A DNA stretch of 6,947 nucleotides from an uncultured Gallionellaceae bacterium (GCA_937873435.1 CALMWM010000565.1:1-6947), one strand, 5' to 3'; shown: positions 1 to 5,911, numbered from the stretch's first letter. Translations and numbers: made by a program. The notes: generated by a model from the letters alone, not told the origin.

Positions 1-655
1 ACACCGTCTTGTGGCTGAGCTGGAGCGCCTTGCCGAACAGTTCCTCGGAGAACAGCACGCCGCTGAGTATGGCCAGCGTGAGCAGCACGAAGCCTGCCCA
101 GATGATGCGGAACAGCAGGGTTTCCATGGTCAGCAGCGGCGGCAGGTTGCGCAGCAGTTTCGACAGCATGTGGTCGTGCAGGCGGTGTTCCGTCAGTGCC
201 ATCAGCAGCGCGTGCAGCGCAGCGATGGTGAACAGGCTGTAAGCCAGCAGCGAAACCAGCAGGTGTGCAGTGAATAACGGCAGTCCGGTATGCTCCAGCG
301 GGTGCGCTTCCGGCAGCATTGCGGCGACCAGCAAGCAGGCGGCTGCAGCCGGAAGAACGAGCATTTGCAGTCCTTGCAGCGGGTAATGGAAGCTCGCCAG
401 CCAATATACCAGCACGGTCAGCCAGGCGATGGCCAGGATGGCGTTGCCGATGCCGAGATTGAGCCCGTTGCCTGCGAACAGCACCTGGAACAGTAACCAG
501 CCGTGCAACGCGAGTGGAAGGATCGTTACCAAACGCCCCCACGACGGCATCGCGGCTGGCTGCGGCGCTTTGGCGGGCATGAAGGAGCGACCGAAATGCC
601 AGCCGAGCACGGCGTAGGGCAGTGCAACCAGCAGGTAGGGGAGGACACCGGGCAT
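1..655 (-). CDS. ypjD: YpjD/CcsA-type cytochrome c assembly membrane protein (C-terminus outside window)
   Basis: This is an inner-membrane protein of the CcsA/YpjD cytochrome c assembly family; CcsA proteins handle haem for c-type cytochrome maturation, while the role of the shorter YpjD branch is less certain. The gene reads from ATG at 655 to the window edge without a stop, giving 218 codons of a family usually about 260-280 residues long. Hydrophobic segments lie near residues 3-20, 43-61, 71-88, 96-113, 127-152 and 182-204. Two histidines in membrane segments, H51 (ALHGW) and H131 (TAHLLVSLLAYS), match conserved family positions. The stretch LPPLLTMETLLFRI followed by LTLAILSG and then SHKTV near residue 215 is the typical YpjD ending before the last helices, which are missing here. 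No strong Shine-Dalgarno precedes the ATG, so the start rests on the fit of the N-terminal helix. It is transcribed divergently from the FAD oxidoreductase, so a shared function is not implied. Confidence 0.85.
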   Translation of the reverse strand, partial: MPGVLPYLLVALPYAVLGWHFGRSFMPAKAPQPAAMPSWGRLVTILPLALHGWLLFQVLFAGNGLNLGIGNAILAIAWLTVLVYWLASFHYPLQGLQMLVLPAAAACLLVAAMLPEAHPLEHTGLPLFTAHLLVSLLAYSLFTIAALHALLMALTEHRLHDHMLSKLLRNLPPLLTMETLLFRIIWAGFVLLTLAILSGVLFSEELFGKALQLSHKTV

Positions 656-661
656 TGATGA

Positions 662-695
662 TGTAAACTATAAGTTTTGTTGGCGCAAGTTTACA
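662..695. promoter_or_regulatory. Inverted repeat, possible operator between divergent genes
   Basis: The 8-bp arms TGTAAACT (662-669) and AGTTTACA (688-695) are perfect reverse complements separated by 18 nt. A third AGTTT sits at 673-677, forming a smaller dyad AAACT-ATA-AGTTT with the left arm. The repeat lies just upstream of the ypjD-like start at 655 and overlaps a weak promoter candidate for the opposite gene. Placement and symmetry suit a dimeric repressor or activator site, but no known regulator consensus is recognised and AT-rich symmetry can arise by chance. Confidence 0.3.
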
Positions 696-708
696 CCAAT
701 TTTATGTG
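680..708 (+). promoter_or_regulatory. Weak sigma-70 promoter candidate for the FAD oxidoreductase
   Basis: TTGGCG (680-685, 4 of 6 to TTGACA) is followed after 17 nt by TATGTG (703-708, 3 of 6 to TATAAT). Transcription would begin near 715, leaving a leader of about 155 nt before the start at 870. The -35 side overlaps the inverted repeat at 662-695, so a protein bound there could block it. The -10 match is poor. Confidence 0.2.
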
Positions 709-857
709 CTGGAGGCCAGCTTGGATGCCCACGTTTTTTGTGCACCAGCGAAAATGCATGGAGTCAGGCCAATCCTTTTTTCCCGTAGCAAACCTGTGAA
801 CAACCACCTTTTCCGGGTGCCATGCAATTGATTGACACTCGGGAACGCCGGATATGG

Positions 858-864
858 AAAGGAG
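858..864 (+). promoter_or_regulatory. Ribosome binding site fixing the start of the FAD oxidoreductase
   Basis: AAAGGAG lies 5 nt upstream of ATG 870. The in-frame ATG at 822 has no Shine-Dalgarno and would add 16 residues ahead of the Rossmann fold, where family members normally begin within a few residues of the first strand. ATG 870 is therefore preferred. Confidence 0.8.
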
Positions 865-869
865 TTTTT

Positions 870-2234
870 ATGGAAAAGATCGAACTTTACGATGTGGTAA
901 TTGTTGGTGGCGGGCCTGCAGGATTGGCGGTCGGATCGGAACTTTCCTACAACCATAAGGTATTGCTTGCAGACAAGGGTGAGGCAGGCAAGACTTCCAG
1001 AAGCTGGTTTGTTCCCCTCGATGTGGTCGATGAAAAAGTGATGCCTTACACCTATAGCGGCGTCACCCGATTCATGACCCAGACATTCGGTGGGGCCGAT
1101 GTTTCCTGGAAAACGGAGTTGTTTGACCGCTACCCTTACATCAATGAGAAGACCCTGCTTCCCCATTGGCGGGAGGTGATGAAAAACAACGGTGCCGAAG
1201 TTCTCGATCAGTGCGCTTATGTCGATAGCGTCGTAAATGACGGGATCGTCACTGTGGAAACGACCCGAGGCAGTTTTCGCACCAGGCTGCTGATCGACGC
1301 CTCCGGCTACGACTCTCCCATCATTAAGAAATACGCCATCAATCGCGATCACGACTACTGGTGGTCCGTCTTCGGCAGCATCGGCGAGCATCCCGACGGC
1401 TTGAACGGCATGGCAGTCGGTGATTATATGATGTGGCAGACATTCGAGGATACCAACGCAGATGTTTCCGCCTCGATGGCAAGCGGCAGGCCGGTTTTCG
1501 AATACGAAATTCTGAACGAAAATACTTCGTTTTCTTTTGCCTTTTATCTGCGCAAGGAACGCGTGTCACGCGAAGTGATGGAAAAAGAGTACATGACCAT
1601 TATTCGCGAGGAGCCGACCACAGCCAATTTTCATGACCTGAAAATCAAGGAATTGAAGTACGGCTGGTATCCCTCTGGGGCATTGTCGCAACAGCTCGCG
1701 GAAGATAATGTGGTGTTTATCGGCGACGCCGCATGCTGGACTACGCCCTGCGGATGGGGAATGACCTTTATACTAAGGAACTACCGGGAATTTTCCCGCC
1801 AGATGAGCAAGCTGTTGGTGGCCGGCCAGCTCGACAAGAAGAGCTTGCTCTCTGTACCCCATTACAAGACGCACGAGAAGTACGAAGTTCTTCTGAATAC
1901 CATCGTCACCCATTTTCTCTCCAATGCGCCGGCTCCCATGTTGGACAAGTTTATAAACTTATTCAACAGTGTCCCCAAGATACTCTGCGAGAAAATTTTT
2001 ACGCTGACCATCACGCGCGAAGAGGTTCACGTCATGTTGAAAGCGATGCTGGCGCAATTCGAGTTGATGGAATTGGTGCGTATTCTGCCTAAAGAGGATT
2101 ATCTGCTGGTGCTTGATGAGGTCAAATATTTTGCCGAGGATGCTGTGGTTGACAAAATGCACGAAGTTTTCGGCTTCTTTCATAAGACAAAAGCAGAGCC
2201 ATCGGGCATGAACAATGGCTTCGATTTTAGTTGA
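870..2234 (+). CDS. FAD-dependent oxidoreductase, lycopene cyclase / geranylgeranyl reductase-like
   Basis: This is a 454-residue flavoprotein of the glutathione reductase-fold superfamily with no signal peptide or membrane helix. The N-terminal FAD-binding strand-turn-helix is clear: DVVIVGGGPAGLA with GGGPAG at residues 13-18, and D35 at the end of the second strand as the expected ribose-binding acid. A middle FAD motif, LLIDASG, sits at 140-146, and the C-terminal FAD motif VVFIGDAA has its GD at 285-286. What follows, CWTTPCGWGMTF, takes the place of the nucleotide-facing loop (often P-x-x-G-x-G) of this superfamily. The last 150 residues look entirely helical. The segment SWFVPLDVVDE (45-55) recalls the YGVW-x-DE region of FAD-dependent lycopene cyclases, but I see no other carotenoid gene here, so the substrate is unknown. 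A polyprenyl or lipid reductase or a halogenase-like flavoenzyme are alternatives. The 178-nt gap downstream suggests a separate transcription unit from the signalling genes. Confidence 0.8.
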   Translation: MEKIELYDVVIVGGGPAGLAVGSELSYNHKVLLADKGEAGKTSRSWFVPLDVVDEKVMPYTYSGVTRFMTQTFGGADVSWKTELFDRYPYINEKTLLPHWREVMKNNGAEVLDQCAYVDSVVNDGIVTVETTRGSFRTRLLIDASGYDSPIIKKYAINRDHDYWWSVFGSIGEHPDGLNGMAVGDYMMWQTFEDTNADVSASMASGRPVFEYEILNENTSFSFAFYLRKERVSREVMEKEYMTIIREEPTTANFHDLKIKELKYGWYPSGALSQQLAEDNVVFIGDAACWTTPCGWGMTFILRNYREFSRQMSKLLVAGQLDKKSLLSVPHYKTHEKYEVLLNTIVTHFLSNAPAPMLDKFINLFNSVPKILCEKIFTLTITREEVHVMLKAMLAQFELMELVRILPKEDYLLVLDEVKYFAEDAVVDKMHEVFGFFHKTKAEPSGMNNGFDFS

Positions 2235-2295
2235 TGGCATCCTTATTCAGAACACCGCCTGGTGACCAGTGTGTGGCCTTACAGCGTTTAAGATA

Positions 2296-2324
2296 TTGAT
2301 GCTATGTTGATTCGACAATATGCT
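2296..2324 (+). promoter_or_regulatory. Candidate sigma-70 promoter of the signalling operon
   Basis: TTGATG (2296-2301, 4 of 6) and TATGCT (2319-2324, 4 of 6) are separated by the optimal 17 nt, in an AT-rich part of the 178-nt gap. Initiation near 2331 would leave a leader of about 80 nt carrying the 17-nt repeat element. Upstream, an odd-centred palindrome CTGGT-G-ACCAG lies at 2259-2269. It has no T-run, so it is not a convincing terminator for the preceding gene and could be an operator. Confidence 0.4.
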
Positions 2325-2384
2325 CTAAATTTCTCGATCGGCATATCCATTGATGGATGGGGTGCGCGGGCTTCGTTGCAATGC

Positions 2385-2401
2385 TTCCGGCTCGTCCGGC
2401 T
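2385..2401 (+). repeat. Leader repeat element, copy 1 (before the hybrid kinase)
   Basis: TTCCGGCTCGTCCGGCT is identical to 4817-4833 in front of the diguanylate cyclase. It contains TCCGGCT twice (2386-2392 and 2395-2401), and its two CCGG blocks could form a 4-bp stem with a CTCGT loop. It ends 11 nt before the ATG, directly abutting the Shine-Dalgarno. It was probably duplicated along with the coding module, and survival at full identity beside diverged DNA hints at a function in transcript folding or translation. Confidence 0.65.
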
Positions 2402-2412
2402 AAGGGGGGGGG
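2402..2412 (+). promoter_or_regulatory. Ribosome binding region with a nine-G tract
   Basis: AAGG at 2402-2405 begins an AAG9 sequence that runs directly into ATG 2413, with nine consecutive G at 2404-2412. The tract serves as a degenerate Shine-Dalgarno. A homopolymer of this length is prone to slippage, which would change the spacing to the start codon rather than the reading frame. It is also a common place for sequencing error, so the exact G count is uncertain. Confidence 0.5.
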
Positions 2413-2967
2413 ATGAGCAAACTTACTTTTAAACAATCCGACCTATCGGCGAAGCCTCAAGAAAATGGGGTGGAAGACCGAATCAAAATCATTATTGCCG
2501 ACGACGAACAAGAAGTTCATGCCGTCACCCGCTTGGTTCTCAAGGATTTCCTGTATCAGGGAAAAAAGCTTGAATTTTTGAGTGCTTATTCGGGAGCAGA
2601 AGCCAAGCAATTGCTCCAGGAACATCCCGACGCATCCCTGATATTGCTTGATATCGTCATGGAAAATGACGATTCCGGCCTGGACGTGGCCGAATTCATT
2701 CGAGAAAATCTGCACAACAAATTTATCAGGATAATCCTGCGCACCGGCCAACCGGGTACGGCGCCTGAAGAAGAGGTGATAGCCAAGTACGATGTCAACG
2801 ATTATAAGGAAAAAACCGAACTGACCAGCAGGAAGTTCAAGACGCTCATGACCATGGCCTTACGCTCCCATGCCGACATCATGACCATGGACGCGTTCAG
2901 GCTGGTTCTCGAACAGGAGGTGCAGACACGTACAGCGGAATTGCAGCAGAAAAATATCGAGCTGGAA
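2413..2967 (+). repeat. Duplicated receiver plus coiled-coil module, copy 1
   Basis: This covers codons 1-185 of the hybrid kinase and aligns without gaps to 4847-5401 in the cyclase gene. By hand count 25 of 185 residues differ. Similarity stops at the residues QQKN-x-ELE, after which the outputs (HisKA or GGDEF) are unrelated. That marks a domain-swap junction at the end of the coiled coil, where fusion is mechanically tolerated. Confidence 0.9.
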
Positions 2968-4773
2968 GCTGCTAACCAGAAGGCCGAGTGTGCCACCCAC
3001 GCGAAGTCGATGTTCCTCGCGAACATGAGTCACGAAATCCGCACCCCGATGAACACCATCATCGGCATGACCTATCTGGCACTCAAAACCGAACTGACGA
3101 CGCGCCAGAAGGACTACCTTGGCAAGGTATACTACACGGCCAATTCGCTGCTCGGCATCATCAACGACATCCTGGATTTTTCCAAGGTCGAGGCCGGCAA
3201 GCTGGAGTTGGAACAAGCGCGTTTCAGGCCAGGGGAGGTTGCCGGAAATTCTCTGGGCTTGCTGCGCCAGCACGCCCATGAAAAGGGAATCGAACTGCTG
3301 CTCGACTTGCCGGAACAGCTCTTGCCGGACGGATACCCACCCCTGATCGGCGATGCCCTGCGCCTCGGCCAGATTATTACCAACCTGCTTTCCAACGCGG
3401 TCAAATTTACCCATCAAGGCTACGTCAAGCTCGCCATCCGCATGGTAGCGCAAGACGCCGAGGCGGCCACGCTACGCTTTTCGGTTGAAGATAGCGGCAT
3501 CGGCATGGACCCCGAGCAGTTGGATCATCTGTTTCAGGAGTTTACCCAAGCCGATGGCTCGACCACCCGCAAATACGGCGGTACCGGCCTGGGGCTGACG
3601 ATCTCGAAAAAGCTGGTCGAACTCATGGGCGGCAATCTTATGGTGGAAAGCACGCCCGGCAAGGGAAGCTGTTTCAGCTTCAGCGTCCGTTTTCCGTTGG
3701 ATCAGTCCGGCGAGGCGATGGCAACCGATGCGCCGGACGGTTTGGCAAAACCCTCCGCGGACCTCAGCGGGATGCGCATATTGCTGGTTGACGACAACAC
3801 GCTTAACCGCGAGATTGCGATTGAATTCCTGAACGAGACGGGATTGTCCATCGACGAGGCGGTTAATGGCCGCGAAGCGGTGGAAAAAGTCTTGGCCGGC
3901 ACTTATCATCTGGTGTTGATGGACATCCTGATGCCAGAGATGGACGGCTTTGCCGCCACCCGGCTGATACGTGCCGACGCGCGCTTTCGCGATCTTCCCA
4001 TCATCGCCATGACCGCCAATGCCATGGTTGGAGATCGCGAGCGCAGCCTGGAATCCGGCATGAACGATCACATCGCCAAGCCGATCCATCCCGATGCGTT
4101 GTATGCCGCGCTGCAACGGTGGATGAGCGGAAACTCTTCCGACACTGGAGGGCGGCGAACTCCGGCGAGCACGCCGTTGGGGGAAACCTCATCCTGGCTT
4201 CTCCATCTGGATGGCATCGACACCAGCGAGGGACTGAGTTACCACTTGGGGAAGGAGAGCTTCTACCTGCGCATCCTGCAAATTTTCAGGCGCGATTTCG
4301 GCGACGCCGGCAGCCGCATGTGCGAATTGGTCGAGCGCGGCGAACAGAGGGAGGCGCGACGCTTGGCGCACTCGGTCAAATCCTGCGCGGCCAGCATTGG
4401 TGCGAGGACGCTTTCCGCTCATGCCAGGGAGCTCGAACTGGCGCTTTCCGAAGGGCGGGCGGTATCCGCATTGGTGGAAAACTTTGCCGAATCGGTACGC
4501 CATATCGCATTGTCCCTGAGCGCTTTGCCTGCTGGCGTCAGGCAAAGCGCAGGTGCGGTTGAAATCGCGCCGTTGCTGGCCCGGCTCAAAACGCTGCTGA
4601 TGGAAGAAAATGCCGCTGCCGACGACGCCTTCCTGGTGCTGCGCAATGCTGCCTACGATACTAGCCTTGGCGGCTTGTTAGACCAGATCGGCGATCTGAT
4701 CGAAGATTTGGAATACAAAAAGGCGCTGGATCTGCTCACCGAATTAACTGTTGGATTGGGCAAACAAAGTTGA
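2413..4773 (+). CDS. Cytoplasmic hybrid histidine kinase, REC-HisKA-HATPase-REC-HPt
   Basis: This 786-residue protein contains a complete phosphorelay in one chain and has no membrane segment or PAS/GAF sensor. REC1 (about residues 23-145) has the acidic pair D30/D31, phosphoacceptor D80 (LLDIVM), T111 and K134, in the receiver subfamily marked by RTGQPG and NDYKEKTELT. A coiled coil (about 155-195) leads to the HisKA H-box SHEIRTP with H207. The ATPase follows, with N328 in the N-box (TNLLSNAVKFT), G1 at D360-G364 and G2 GGTGLGL at 389-395. REC2 (about 454-570) has D460/D461, phosphoacceptor D504 (LMDILMPEMDG) and K556. The HPt domain has H653 in AHSVKSCAAS. A further 90 or so helical residues end the protein. 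Expected flow is H207 to D504 to H653 and then an unknown receiver. Input seems to come through REC1, so another kinase probably controls it. The first 185 residues are paralogous to the following gene. Confidence 0.93.
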   Translation: MSKLTFKQSDLSAKPQENGVEDRIKIIIADDEQEVHAVTRLVLKDFLYQGKKLEFLSAYSGAEAKQLLQEHPDASLILLDIVMENDDSGLDVAEFIRENLHNKFIRIILRTGQPGTAPEEEVIAKYDVNDYKEKTELTSRKFKTLMTMALRSHADIMTMDAFRLVLEQEVQTRTAELQQKNIELEAANQKAECATHAKSMFLANMSHEIRTPMNTIIGMTYLALKTELTTRQKDYLGKVYYTANSLLGIINDILDFSKVEAGKLELEQARFRPGEVAGNSLGLLRQHAHEKGIELLLDLPEQLLPDGYPPLIGDALRLGQIITNLLSNAVKFTHQGYVKLAIRMVAQDAEAATLRFSVEDSGIGMDPEQLDHLFQEFTQADGSTTRKYGGTGLGLTISKKLVELMGGNLMVESTPGKGSCFSFSVRFPLDQSGEAMATDAPDGLAKPSADLSGMRILLVDDNTLNREIAIEFLNETGLSIDEAVNGREAVEKVLAGTYHLVLMDILMPEMDGFAATRLIRADARFRDLPIIAMTANAMVGDRERSLESGMNDHIAKPIHPDALYAALQRWMSGNSSDTGGRRTPASTPLGETSSWLLHLDGIDTSEGLSYHLGKESFYLRILQIFRRDFGDAGSRMCELVERGEQREARRLAHSVKSCAASIGARTLSAHARELELALSEGRAVSALVENFAESVRHIALSLSALPAGVRQSAGAVEIAPLLARLKTLLMEENAAADDAFLVLRNAAYDTSLGGLLDQIGDLIEDLEYKKALDLLTELTVGLGKQS
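2675..2844 (+). repeat. Near-identical tract (gene conversion candidate), copy 1
   Basis: This tract matches 5109-5278 with only two differences in 170 nt, both silent (2787 G/A and 2805 T/C). Positions 2675-2786 form a perfect 112-nt match. By hand count the 262 nt before it differ at about 53 positions and the 123 nt after it at about 22, many of them silent. It encodes residues 89-144: the helix after the phosphorylation site, the RTGQPG strand and loop, and the NDYKEKTEL region. Confidence 0.85.
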
Positions 4774-4816
4774 CCGTAACGATCCTTGCAAGACGGGGAT
4801 GCAGATATAACGTTGG

Positions 4817-4833
4817 TTCCGGCTCGTCCGGCT
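4817..4833 (+). repeat. Leader repeat element, copy 2 (before the diguanylate cyclase)
   Basis: This is an exact 17-nt copy of 2385-2401, ending 13 nt before ATG 4847 and just upstream of a GGGAG Shine-Dalgarno at 4835-4839. Both copies are also preceded by CGTTG, with 6 nt between CGTTG and the repeat in copy 1 and 1 nt in copy 2. The same position relative to the start codon indicates a shared leader duplicated with the gene or a conserved translational element. The third operon gene lacks it. Confidence 0.65.
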
Positions 4834-4834
4834 T

Positions 4835-4839
4835 GGGAG
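4835..4839 (+). promoter_or_regulatory. Ribosome binding site of the diguanylate cyclase
   Basis: GGGAG lies 7 nt upstream of ATG 4847. This start also aligns the first codons (MSKL-x-FKQS) with those of the paralogous hybrid kinase, which supports both starts. Confidence 0.7.
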
Positions 4840-4846
4840 ATTTCTA

Positions 4847-5401
4847 ATGAGTAAACTGGCTTTCAAGCAATCCGGCATATCGGAAAAACCTCAACCAGGG
4901 GACGCGAATGACCGAATCAAGATCATTATCGCCGACGATGAACAAGAGGTGCATACCGTCACCCGCTTTGTTCTGAAGGACTATCTTTACCAGGGAAAAA
5001 AACTCGAATTCCTTAGTGCTTATTCGGGGGAAGAGGCCAAACAACTGCTCAAGGATCATCCCGATGCGTCCCTGATATTGCTCGACATCGTCATGGAAAA
5101 GGATGACGCCGGCCTGGACGTGGCCGAATTCATTCGAGAAAATCTGCACAACAAATTTATCAGGATAATCCTGCGCACCGGCCAACCGGGTACGGCGCCT
5201 GAAGAAGAGGTGATAGCCAAATACGATGTCAACGATTACAAGGAAAAAACCGAACTGACCAGCAGGAAGTTCAAGACGGCGATGACCATGGCGCTGCGAT
5301 CCTATGCCGACATTCTCACCATAGACGCATTCAGGATGGTTCTCGAACAGGAGGTGCTGGCGCGTACGGCGGAATTGCAGCAGAAAAACCTCGAACTCGA
5401 A
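4847..5401 (+). repeat. Duplicated receiver plus coiled-coil module, copy 2
   Basis: This is the partner of 2413-2967. Both copies keep all receiver catalytic residues, so neither is degenerate. Most amino-acid differences cluster in the N-terminal tail (residues 5-21) and in the coiled coil, the linker that transmits the signal to each different output. Confidence 0.9.
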
Positions 5402-5905
5402 AGGTTGAACAAGGAGCTCGAATACCATGCATCCAGGGATGCGCTGACCGGCGCGCATAACCGGATGAAGTTCGATAGCGTGCTCGAAGCCGAAATCAAT
5501 CGCTGCGGCAGATATGACCGCGCCATGGCGTTGGCCATGCTCGATATCGACTATTTCAAGGCGATCAACGACAGGCACGGACATGCAGCGGGCGATTCTG
5601 TTCTAAGGGAATTCGTGGCACTGATTACTGCACACATCAGGGAGTGCGATGTCTTCGCCAGGTGGGGCGGCGAGGAATTCATGATTTTATTTCCCGAGGC
5701 CACGCTGGAAGAAACTCGGGTTGTAACAGAAAAGCTAAGAGAAAAAATTGAGAGCCATACCTTCGAAACAATCGGGAACATCACGTGCAGCTTTGGCGTT
5801 ACGCAGTTATTGCGTGACGACGGTATTCAAAGCCTGAACAAGAGAGTCGACGATGCGCTGTATGAGGCCAAGAGGGATGGTAGAAACAAGGTCATCTGTA
5901 AGTAG
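4847..5905 (+). CDS. Response regulator diguanylate cyclase, REC-GGDEF
   Basis: This 352-residue soluble protein should make cyclic di-GMP from two GTP when its receiver is phosphorylated and it dimerises. The receiver (about 23-145) has D30/D31, phosphoacceptor D80, T111 and K134. A coiled coil (about 155-195) connects to the GGDEF domain (about 196-350), which opens with DALTG-x-HNR at 198-205. The catalytic signature is intact: LDIDYFKAIND supplies a metal-binding aspartate, and RWGGEEF has GGEEF at 274-278. An RxxD product-inhibition site, RECD at 265-268, lies exactly five residues before it, as in PleD, so feedback inhibition by c-di-GMP is expected. No EAL or HD-GYP domain is present. 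The first 185 residues are about 86% identical to the N-terminus of the preceding kinase, so both receivers may accept phosphate from the same donor. It lies 73 nt after that kinase and 13 nt before the next gene, consistent with co-transcription. Confidence 0.95.
   Translation: MSKLAFKQSGISEKPQPGDANDRIKIIIADDEQEVHTVTRFVLKDYLYQGKKLEFLSAYSGEEAKQLLKDHPDASLILLDIVMEKDDAGLDVAEFIRENLHNKFIRIILRTGQPGTAPEEEVIAKYDVNDYKEKTELTSRKFKTAMTMALRSYADILTIDAFRMVLEQEVLARTAELQQKNLELERLNKELEYHASRDALTGAHNRMKFDSVLEAEINRCGRYDRAMALAMLDIDYFKAINDRHGHAAGDSVLREFVALITAHIRECDVFARWGGEEFMILFPEATLEETRVVTEKLREKIESHTFETIGNITCSFGVTQLLRDDGIQSLNKRVDDALYEAKRDGRNKVICK
5109..5278 (+). repeat. Near-identical tract (gene conversion candidate), copy 2
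   Basis: This is the partner of 2675-2844 at a constant offset of 2434 nt, with no indels and two silent differences (5221 and 5239). Both ends are sharp: identity falls to about 80% immediately before 5109 and about 82% after 5278. Confidence 0.85.
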
Positions 5906-5911
5906 GGGGGG
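5905..5911 (+). promoter_or_regulatory. G-tract ribosome binding region of the Ser/Thr kinase gene
   Basis: Seven G residues begin at the last base of the cyclase stop codon, and AAGG follows at 5913-5916, only 2 nt before ATG 5919. The G-tract, with 7 nt to the ATG, is better spaced as a degenerate Shine-Dalgarno. The 13-nt gap between genes suggests translational coupling. Confidence 0.4.

Larger units (their letters stand above)
656..869. other. Divergent intergenic region
   Basis: This 214-nt region separates the divergent ypjD-like and FAD oxidoreductase genes and should hold both promoters. It is AT-rich near ypjD, with an inverted repeat at 662-695 described separately. A small hairpin, GCTGG-AGG-CCAGC, lies at 708-720. 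Its 5' arm could alternatively pair with a second CCAGC at 745-749, which would allow two folds if this is transcribed leader. T-runs occur at 735-740 and around 775-781. A perfect TTGACA at 832-837 is too close to the start at 870 to pair with a good -10 box. I recognise no known riboswitch here and no convincing small gene. Confidence 0.5.
4774..4846 (+). other. Short intergenic spacer in the signalling operon
   Basis: This 73-nt gap follows the hybrid kinase and carries the second leader repeat. A TATAAC sequence at 4806-4811 resembles a -10 box but has no -35 at acceptable spacing: TTGCAA at 4786-4791 is 14 nt away and TTGACC at 4770-4775 is 30 nt away. No terminator-like hairpin with a T-run is visible, so read-through from the kinase gene is likely. 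Confidence 0.45.

Noticed and set aside
11..277. Plus-strand open frames of 60-90 codons within 9-617
   Set aside because: They overlap the minus-strand YpjD-like gene, whose translation shows six membrane helices and family motifs. Their Gln/Arg-rich translations are typical of antisense reading of a Leu-rich membrane protein.
832..860. Perfect TTGACA (832-837) as a promoter for the FAD gene
   Set aside because: No fitting -10 lies at 16-18 nt spacing, and initiation would fall on top of the ribosome binding site.
822..869. Earlier in-frame ATG at 822 for the FAD oxidoreductase
   Set aside because: It has no Shine-Dalgarno and adds 16 residues before the Rossmann strand. ATG 870 has AAAGGAG at ideal spacing.
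702..1391. A 229-codon open frame on the minus strand opposite the FAD oxidoreductase
   Set aside because: It is antisense to a gene with clear FAD motifs and shows no recognisable domain, so it is a shadow frame.
2259..2269. Palindrome CTGGT-G-ACCAG after the FAD gene as an intrinsic terminator
   Set aside because: The stem is only 5 bp with a one-base centre and no T-run follows, so termination is unlikely.
2860..3453. Long minus-strand open frames opposite the hybrid kinase (also 3472-4116 and 4844-5584)
   Set aside because: They are antisense to well-defined REC, HisKA, HATPase and GGDEF domains and have no domain signature or plausible ribosome binding site.
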